NCBI GenBank assembly: GCA_949297565.1
Contig: CASFUI010000376.1
Span: forward strand, 1-10,785
DNA: 10,785 bases
Origin: an uncultured Eubacteriales bacterium
GTDB taxonomy: Bacteria; Bacillota; Clostridia; Lachnospirales; Lachnospiraceae
Direction: 5' to 3'
Shown here: positions 6,252 through 10,785 of the stretch, piece by piece
How positions within the stretch are numbered: position 1 is the first letter of the stretch
How the letters are laid out: each line of letters starts with the position of its first letter
Position numbers and translations under genes: made by a program
The notes under the pieces: model-generated
What the model saw: only the letters and a program-made list of their open reading frames with translations
Told to the model about the DNA's origin: nothing
The model's database searches: none

Positions 6252-6871
6252 TATGCATACACCTCCTCGAGTTTCTCTACAGCAGCCTTTGTCACAACAA
6301 GAGTATCATACTTCAATACGTCATATGTGTTAATCTCATTTGTTGCAGATACCTTAACTGTAGGAATATTTCTTCCTGAAAGAACAACATTCTTGTTCTC
6401 GCCCTCGATTACCACGAGCGCCTTAGAAACCTTTAAGTTGTCCATAACTTCAACAAATTTCTTAGTCTTAACTTCATCAAGCTTGAACTCATCGAGAACA
6501 ACTATCTTGCTGTCAGCAACCTTTGATGATAATGCTGAGAGAAGAGCATATCTCTTTTCCTTCTTGTTCATCTTGAATGAATAATCTCTCGGCTTCGGAG
6601 CAAATACTACACCGCCGCCGGTCCACTGCGGAGCTCTTGTAGAACCCTGTCTTGCATGACCTGTTCCCTTCTGTCTCCACGGTTTTCTTCCGCCGCCGGA
6701 AACTTCTGAACGTGTCTTTGCGCTCTGTGTTCCCTGACGATTATTTGCAAGCTGGTTTACGACAGCCATGTGTACGAGATGTTCGTTAATCTCAACACCA
6801 AATACGGCATCGTTTAACTCGATAGAGCCAACTTCCTTGCCTTCAATATTGTAAACAGATACGTTTGCCAT
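6251..6871 (-). CDS. rplD: 50S ribosomal protein L4
   Basis: L4 (uL4) is an early 50S assembly protein whose long loop lines the exit-tunnel constriction opposite L22. In E. coli it also represses the S10 operon by binding the leader RNA. The 206-residue length matches Gram-positive L4. The tunnel loop is visible at about residues 59-90: EVSGGGRKPWRQKGTGHARQ followed by STRAPQWTGGGVVFAPKPRDY. The globular part contains KKEKRYALLSALSSK and ends VEKLEEVYA. The ATG at 6871 has AAGGAGG (6887-6881) 9 nt upstream. Whether this L4 regulates the long leader upstream of rpsJ cannot be told from sequence, but it is the natural candidate. Confidence 0.98.
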   Translation of the reverse strand: MANVSVYNIEGKEVGSIELNDAVFGVEINEHLVHMAVVNQLANNRQGTQSAKTRSEVSGGGRKPWRQKGTGHARQGSTRAPQWTGGGVVFAPKPRDYSFKMNKKEKRYALLSALSSKVADSKIVVLDEFKLDEVKTKKFVEVMDNLKVSKALVVIEGENKNVVLSGRNIPTVKVSATNEINTYDVLKYDTLVVTKAAVEKLEEVYA

Positions 6872-6899
6872 CTGTGTGGTCCTCCTTCCTTAGCAAAAA

Positions 6900-7535
6900 C
6901 TATTTACCAGTCTTTACTGTTTCTTTCAGTGTCACTAATGATTTCTTAGGTCCCGGAACTGCGCCCTTAACTAAGATTACGTTGTTCTCAACATCAACTC
7001 TTACTACTTCGAGATTCTGGACTGTGATTCTCTTTGCGCCCATATGTCCAGGCATTCCTTTTCCCTTGAATACTCTACCAGGTGTTGTTGCTGATCCGTT
7101 TGAACCCTGATGTCTGTGGAATTTAGAACCGTGAGCCATAGGTCCTCTTGACTGGCCCAATCTCTTGATTGCACCCTGGAAACCTTTACCCTTTGAAATA
7201 GCAGTTGCGTCAACCTTGTCTCCTGCCGCAAAAATATCAGCCTTGATTTCATCTTTAACTGAGTACTCTGAAGCGTTCTCAAACTTGAACTCTCTTACAA
7301 ATCTCTTGTAAGGAACCTCTGCCTTGTCAAAATGTCCTTTAACAGGCTTGCTGACAAGCTTTTCCTTAATATCAGCGAAACCTACCTGAACTGCATCGTA
7401 ACCGTCGTTTTCAACAGTCTTTACTTGTGTTACAACACAAGGACCTGCCTGAAGAACAGTTACAGGTGTCAAAACACCGTCTTCATTGAAGATTTGAGTC
7501 ATTCCGACTTTTGTAGCTAAAATTGCTTTCTTCAT
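6900..7535 (-). CDS. rplC: 50S ribosomal protein L3
   Basis: L3 (uL3) binds 23S rRNA close to the peptidyl transferase centre and is one of the initiators of 50S assembly. The 211-residue protein begins MKKAILATKVGMTQIFNEDG. The central extension is typical: SKGKGFQGAIKRLGQSRGP, HGSKFHRHQGSNGS, then PGRVFKGKGMPGHMGAKRITVQNLEVV. Where E. coli L3 has the methylated glutamine (GQNQTPGK), this protein reads SNGSATTPGR, so that modification site is absent. The ATG at 7535 follows AGGAGG (7548-7543) with 7 nt spacing. The spacer to rpsJ is 189 nt and structured, unlike the short spacers elsewhere in this operon. Confidence 0.98.
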   Translation of the reverse strand: MKKAILATKVGMTQIFNEDGVLTPVTVLQAGPCVVTQVKTVENDGYDAVQVGFADIKEKLVSKPVKGHFDKAEVPYKRFVREFKFENASEYSVKDEIKADIFAAGDKVDATAISKGKGFQGAIKRLGQSRGPMAHGSKFHRHQGSNGSATTPGRVFKGKGMPGHMGAKRITVQNLEVVRVDVENNVILVKGAVPGPKKSLVTLKETVKTGK

Positions 7536-7563
7536 TGATTTTCCTCCTGTTTAATCTACAGCG

Positions 7564-7612
7564 GACAAGATGAATATGCTCGTTTTATAACGCCCGCACA
7601 GCGCATCCTGTC
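7564..7612 (-). promoter_or_regulatory. long hairpin before the rplC ribosome binding site
   Basis: GACAGGATG (7612-7604) pairs with CATCTTGTC (7572-7564): 9 bp with one G-U. Inside it, GTGC (7599-7596) pairs with GCAT (7579-7576) and CGTT (7592-7589) pairs with AACG (7584-7581) around an ATAA loop. The element ends 15 nt before the rplC ribosome binding site and abuts the hairpin upstream. No U-tract follows, so termination is unlikely. It may be a protein-binding or translation-control element for rplC; this is inferred from shape alone. Confidence 0.55.
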
Positions 7613-7685
7613 ATCCTAGAACAGCTAATATAAGTGGAACCCGCACCACTGTTGCAAAGTTGCTTCTATATTAAACCCTTAGGAT
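7613..7685 (-). promoter_or_regulatory. nested stem structure in the rpsJ-rplC spacer
   Basis: Three helices nest around one another. ATCCTA (7685-7680) pairs with TAGGAT (7618-7613). TAATATA (7673-7667) pairs with TATATTA (7632-7626). AGTGG (7650-7646) pairs with CCACT (7637-7633) around TGCGGGTT. Between the second and third helix the 5' arm has an extra 16 nt containing the direct repeat GCAAC-TTT-GCAAC. The outer helix is directly adjacent to the 9-bp hairpin downstream, which would allow stacking. The heptamer GTGCGGG occurs once in each of the two hairpins. Confidence 0.5.
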
Positions 7686-7724
7686 TATTGCTCTTAAATA
7701 ATGAAAAAAAGTTTAAGGAAATGA

Positions 7725-8039
7725 TTAGTTCATAACCTTAAGATTGATGAATACACCAGCCGGCATCTCTAACTTAGATAATGCATCCACAGTCTTCTGT
7801 GAAGGTGTCAATACATCGATAAGTCTCTTGTGAGTTCTCTGCTCAAACTGCTCTCTTGAGTCCTTATACTTGTGAACAGCTCTCAAGATTGTAACAACCT
7901 CCTTCTTTGTCGGAAGAGGTACCGGACCACTAACCTGTGCTCCCGTCTTCTTTACAGTTTCGATGATTTTCTTCGCAGACTGGTCAATCAACTGATGATC
8001 ATAAGCCTTCAGTGTAATTCTTATTACCTGATTTGCCAT
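7725..8039 (-). CDS. rpsJ: 30S ribosomal protein S10
   Basis: S10 (uS10) is part of the 30S head and, as NusE, partners NusB in transcription antitermination. The 104-residue protein starts MANQVIRITLKAYDHQLIDQ. It contains VSGPVPLPTKKEVVTILRAVHKYKDSREQFEQRTHKRL with the exposed loop of the family, cited here only by its position (residues 37-72), and ends VFINLKVMN. The ATG at 8039-8037 follows AAAAGGAGG (8059-8051) with 11 nt spacing, slightly long. An upstream in-frame ATG (8138) would add residues unlike S10 and skip this site, so it was rejected. It is the first gene of the ribosomal cluster and has its own promoter and a leader of about 245 nt. Confidence 0.98.
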   Translation of the reverse strand: MANQVIRITLKAYDHQLIDQSAKKIIETVKKTGAQVSGPVPLPTKKEVVTILRAVHKYKDSREQFEQRTHKRLIDVLTPSQKTVDALSKLEMPAGVFINLKVMN

Positions 8040-8286
8040 AAAAAAAGTCGCCTCCTTTTCGCACTTTATAATGTAAGTACGACAAGCGGTGACTGTACAC
8101 ACTCCCACGCGTATCGAAAAATACCATTTCAATAACACGCGTCATTTCTGTTCTCACAGATGATTATTTGTACAGTGACTTGTCGCCAGGTTTATACGCC
8201 GGTTTGCACCGGCCTTGACATTCGCTCCACGGAAAACCTGCCTTGCGGCAGCAACCTCACGCTTCAACGCTATCAATGTCACAGCA
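8040..8286 (-). promoter_or_regulatory. structured 5' leader of the S10 operon
   Basis: From the predicted transcription start near 8286 to rpsJ the RNA can form, in order, four elements. Domain I is an outer GACATT/AATGTC helix (8280-8275 with 8222-8217) enclosing CTGCC-GCAA-GGCAG (8251-8238). Domain II is GCCGGT-GCAA-ACCGGC (8213-8198). Domain III is a long-range helix, CGACAAG (8185-8179) plus ACTGTACA (8176-8169), with TGTACAGT (8099-8092) plus CTTGTCG (8086-8080). It encloses TCTGT-GAGA-ACAGA (8160-8147) and an ACGCGT/ACGCGT stem (8142-8137 with 8112-8107). The last is a small GTACTT/AAGTGC hairpin (8080-8061) just before the ribosome binding site. In E. coli the S10 leader is the target of L4; here the ligand is unknown. 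Confidence 0.65.
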
Positions 8287-8292
8287 AGAAAT

Positions 8293-8321
8293 AGTATACA
8301 TGAACACTATTACAAAATCAA
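8293..8321 (-). promoter_or_regulatory. sigma-A-type promoter of the S10 operon
   Basis: The -35 box TTGATT (8321-8316) and the -10 box TATACT (8298-8293) are separated by exactly 17 nt. The region just upstream (about 8345-8322) is rich in A and T tracts and could act as an UP element, as expected for a strong ribosomal promoter. Initiation would fall near 8286. No better pair was seen between the ABC-F gene and rpsJ. Confidence 0.75.
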
Positions 8322-8393
8322 CAACAAAAATTGTTTTTTTTCAAATACATTTTATCCCAAAAATTCATAAATTAAACTGCATTTCAAAGCGTT

Positions 8394-10232
8394 TCACGAA
8401 GACGCCTTTTCAACCTCAATCCTCTCGGCTAAATCATTGAGATATACCCACCTGTCCATTTTGGCTTCAAGCTTCTCCTCTAACTCAGCCTTCTCCTGCA
8501 TAAGCTCGCTTAGTCTTCCGTACTGTGTCGCAGCCTCTGAAATCTGTTCGTCAAGCTCTGCAATCTTTTTTTCTAAAGCAGCAATGTCATCATCAATACT
8601 TTCATACTCCCGCTGCTCCGAGTAAGTAAACTTAAGCCTGCTGCTCCTGTCCTTAACATACTTCTTTGCTTTTGCTTCTCCGCCACTTCCGCCGGACTTC
8701 TGCCCGCCAATACCTCTAGCAGCGCCCTCGCCGCTTAAAGCTGACTCCGCCGCACTTTTCTTTTCATAATAATCGCTGAAGCCGCCCTCGTACTGCGCAA
8801 GCTGTCCGCCGTCGCCAAACTCAAATATCCTGTCGACAGTTCTGTCAAGAAAATATCTGTCATGCGATACCACAATCACAATGCCCGCAAATCCGTCAAG
8901 ATAATCCTCAAGAATTTCAAGCGTCTCTATATCCAAATCGTTTGTAGGCTCATCGAGAATAAGCACATTAGGCGCACTCATAAGGACACTGAGAAGGTAC
9001 AGACGTCTCTTCTCCCCGCCTGAGAGCTTCGAAATCGGCGTCCACTGGCTCTTAGGGCCAAAAAGAAACCTTTCACACATCTGCGACGCGCTTGCCTTTC
9101 CGTTTACCGTCGTCACATACTCACCTATGCTTCTCACAAATTCAAGAACAGTCATGCTCTCGTCAAGAGGTTCATTCTCCTGCATAAAATAACCTATGCG
9201 CACGGTATCGCCTGTTTCCACGCTGCCCCTGTCGGGCTTTATCTGTCCTGTTATAATTTTCATAAGAGTAGACTTTCCACAGCCGTTTCTTCCTATTATA
9301 CCTATCCTGTCGTCGCGCAGAAAAATATAGCTGAAATCATTTATAACCGTGCGGCCGCCAAAGCTCTTAGATATACCTTTAAGCTCAATCGTTTTTTTCC
9401 CAAGACGCGTACTGACTGAATTCATCTCCAGCGCCCTGCTCTCAAAACCGGCTCTCGCCTGTCTGGACGCCTCCTTCATATCCTCATAGCGGTCAATTCT
9501 CGCCTGCTGCTTCGTTGAGCGCGCCTTGCAGCCCCTCCTTATCCACTCAAGCTCCCTGCGCAGAATATTTGCCCGCTTCGCCTCAGTCGCCCGCTCTGCT
9601 TCCTCACGCTGCGCCTTGAACTCAAGAAATCCGGAATAGTTTGTATCGTAGCCATAGAGCTTTCCTTTGTCTAGCTCTACAATCCTGTTGGTCACATTAT
9701 CAAGAAAATATCTGTCATGTGTGACCATAATAAGCTCGCCCTTAAATTTGCGAATATAATCCTCAAGCCAGATAACCATTTCACTGTCAAGATGATTTGT
9801 CGGCTCATCAAGGACAAGCACCTCCGCAGGCTCAACAAGCGTTCCCGCAAGCGCTACTCTTTTTCTCTGACCTCCCGACAGTGTGGAAACAGACGCGTCA
9901 AAATCACTGATGCCGAGCTTTGTGAGTATAGCCTTCGCCTCCGCCTCGCTCGCGCTGCTCTTTCCTTTAAGCACATATCCCACAATAGTATCCGCCGGCG
10001 AAAAAGACGGAGTCTGCGAAAGATACGAAACAGTAACTCCCTTTCCCGCGACTATCCTTCCCTCATCCGGTTCCTCAAATCCCGCGATAATCTTTAAAAA
10101 TGTGAATTTGCCCGTTCCGTTTACGCCTATAACTCCTATCTTATCTCCCTTGTTTACACCGAGCACAATTTTGTCAAACAAAACCTTTTCTCCGTATGTC
10201 TTACTGACCTTTTCCGCATTTAAAATATTCAT
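8394..10232 (-). CDS. ABC-F family ATPase, Uup-like, with altered first Walker A
   Basis: ABC-F proteins are soluble twin-ATPase proteins that act on ribosomes; the Uup branch has a C-terminal coiled coil and is also linked to DNA intermediates. Domain 1 has Walker A GVNGTGKF (residues 36-43), Q-loop Q73, signature LSGGQ (118-122), Walker B LVLDEP with E143, and H172. A linker spans about 200-280. Domain 2 has Walker A GRNGCGKS (314-321), signature LSGGE (403-407), E428 and H457. A Gly/Ala/Lys-rich stretch (about 500-525) leads to a coiled coil (about 540-608). At 612 residues it is near E. coli Uup (635). Residue 43 is Phe (TTC) instead of Ser/Thr, which should weaken Mg-ATP binding at one site. 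There is no leader of its own: the start overlaps the upstream stop as ATGA. Resistance-type ABC-F is less likely. Confidence 0.88.
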   Translation of the reverse strand: MNILNAEKVSKTYGEKVLFDKIVLGVNKGDKIGVIGVNGTGKFTFLKIIAGFEEPDEGRIVAGKGVTVSYLSQTPSFSPADTIVGYVLKGKSSASEAEAKAILTKLGISDFDASVSTLSGGQRKRVALAGTLVEPAEVLVLDEPTNHLDSEMVIWLEDYIRKFKGELIMVTHDRYFLDNVTNRIVELDKGKLYGYDTNYSGFLEFKAQREEAERATEAKRANILRRELEWIRRGCKARSTKQQARIDRYEDMKEASRQARAGFESRALEMNSVSTRLGKKTIELKGISKSFGGRTVINDFSYIFLRDDRIGIIGRNGCGKSTLMKIITGQIKPDRGSVETGDTVRIGYFMQENEPLDESMTVLEFVRSIGEYVTTVNGKASASQMCERFLFGPKSQWTPISKLSGGEKRRLYLLSVLMSAPNVLILDEPTNDLDIETLEILEDYLDGFAGIVIVVSHDRYFLDRTVDRIFEFGDGGQLAQYEGGFSDYYEKKSAAESALSGEGAARGIGGQKSGGSGGEAKAKKYVKDRSSRLKFTYSEQREYESIDDDIAALEKKIAELDEQISEAATQYGRLSELMQEKAELEEKLEAKMDRWVYLNDLAERIEVEKASS

Positions 10233-10785
10233 GATTCGCTGTCTTCTCCGTGATTATAAAGTTCCTTGAGCTTTGCCGCCAGCTTGGGATCACTCTTCTC
10301 AAGCCTCTCAATATGCTCTCTTCTCACCTGAAGCATATGTTCGTACGCCTCAGGATTTGTTTCTTTAAAATGAAGCGCGAGCTTTCTTCTGTGCTCCTTA
10401 AGCTCTCTGATTGCGTCAGGATTTAAGTCCGCAAGCTTCTTCTCGACAATAGAGCGTCTCTCTTCAATCCTCTCCTCAAGCAGTATAGGATCATGATTTC
10501 CAAGCTGTGCAATCTCTGACAGATGCATTTCCAGACGGTCAAGCAGCTCATCCTCATCAAACAATCCAATGCGTCCCCATGATACGTTCTGCTCCGCATC
10601 CCTTATGACTCCCGTACTTGTAAGATTGCTTCCGGCAACATTTCCCGCAACTTCCAGCGCCAGCTTTTCCATGCGCTCCTCAGCCTCGTCTCCGAAAGCC
10701 CACTCAAACTCAGCCAGCTCGTCATTGCGCTCAAGCACCGTCTCCATAGGGCTGACACCGTCCCTGTCCTCAAGAGGATACGGAC
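10229..10785 (-). CDS. unrecognised charged helical protein (partial, N-terminus beyond window)
   Basis: I do not recognise this family. The reading frame is open to the right edge. An ATG lies at 10747-10745, but no ribosome binding site precedes it, and the 12 codons before it read as plausible protein (PYPLEDRDGVSP), so the gene probably begins outside the window. The visible 185 residues start acidic (ERNDELAEFEWAFGDEAEER). After a polar middle they become a long Glu/Lys/Arg-rich helical stretch (about the last 100 residues), probably coiled coil, ending NHGEDSES. There is no signal peptide, membrane segment or cysteine motif. Its TGA stop overlaps the ABC-F start (ATGA), so the two are co-translated and may be functionally linked. 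Confidence 0.75.
   Translation of the reverse strand, partial: PYPLEDRDGVSPMETVLERNDELAEFEWAFGDEAEERMEKLALEVAGNVAGSNLTSTGVIRDAEQNVSWGRIGLFDEDELLDRLEMHLSEIAQLGNHDPILLEERIEERRSIVEKKLADLNPDAIRELKEHRRKLALHFKETNPEAYEHMLQVRREHIERLEKSDPKLAAKLKELYNHGEDSES

Noticed and set aside
7536..7724. Possible internal promoter in the rpsJ-rplC spacer (TAATAT or TATAAA as -10)
   Set aside because: No acceptable -35 box lies 16-18 nt upstream of either; both sequences are part of the pairing segments described.
8040..8138. Upstream in-frame ATG extending rpsJ by 33 residues
   Set aside because: The extension is unlike S10, covers part of the structured leader and bypasses the AAAAGGAGG site placed before MANQVIRI.
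8323..8341. AACAA-AAA-TTGTT followed by T-run on the plus strand, terminator-like
   Set aside because: The stem is only 5 A/T-rich pairs and no plus-strand gene exists to be terminated. The tract fits better as A/T-rich DNA upstream of the promoter.
8374..8394. Weak hairpin after the ABC-F stop as its terminator
   Set aside because: Only AAAC/GTTT plus a GC/GC pair, with a bulge and an interrupted T-tract; too weak to call.
8394..10232. Antibiotic-resistance ABC-F protein
   Set aside because: It has the Uup-like C-terminal coiled coil and overlaps the upstream gene, with no attenuator leader of the kind often found before resistance ABC-F genes. The sequence alone does not exclude resistance completely.
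1..10785. Mobile elements, CRISPR arrays, tRNA or rRNA genes, toxin-antitoxin or phage genes
   Set aside because: No transposase, terminal repeats, spaced direct repeats or tRNA-like cloverleaf was seen; the gene content is a conserved core cluster.

Overview
The window carries most of a bacterial S10-spc ribosomal protein cluster. It lies entirely on the minus strand and reads from right to left. Upstream of it are two co-oriented genes: an ABC-F family ATPase and an unrecognised charged protein. The gene order (S10-L3-L4-L23-L2-S19-L22-S3-L16-L29-S17-L14-L24-L5-S14-S8-L6), the short zinc-binding type S14, the strong AGGAGG ribosome binding sites and the moderate base composition point to a Gram-positive Clostridia-type bacterium. 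My best guess is Lachnospiraceae. This is inferred from protein flavour (for example L29, L22 and L24), not from a database search.

Layout in the direction of transcription. At 10785-10229 is the 3' part of an unrecognised, highly charged helical protein, whose reading frame is open to the window edge. Its stop codon overlaps the start of an ABC-F ATPase with an Uup-like C-terminal coiled coil (10232-8394). A gap of about 350 bp follows. It holds a good sigma-A-type promoter (8321-8293) and a leader of about 245 nt that can fold into several GNRA-capped hairpins and a long-range three-way junction just before the rpsJ ribosome binding site. Then come rpsJ, an unusually long and structured 189-nt spacer, and rplC, rplD, rplW, rplB, rpsS, rplV, rpsC, rplP, rpmC, rpsQ, rplN, rplX, rplE, rpsZ, rpsH and rplF. 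The last gene is cut by the left window edge.

The ribosomal genes behave as one polycistron. Spacers are mostly short, each gene has its own ribosome binding site, rplD/rplW and rpsC/rplP overlap as TAATG, and rpmC starts inside the end of rplP. I saw no intrinsic terminator inside the cluster. The larger spacers (rpsJ-rplC, rplV-rpsC, rpsQ-rplN, rpsZ-rpsH) each contain potential RNA stem-loops. I see no mobile element, CRISPR array, tRNA or rRNA.

The protein-coding content is ordinary. The parts worth a second look are the structured S10 leader, the structured rpsJ-rplC spacer, and the ABC-F protein, whose first Walker A motif has phenylalanine where the Mg-binding Ser/Thr belongs.
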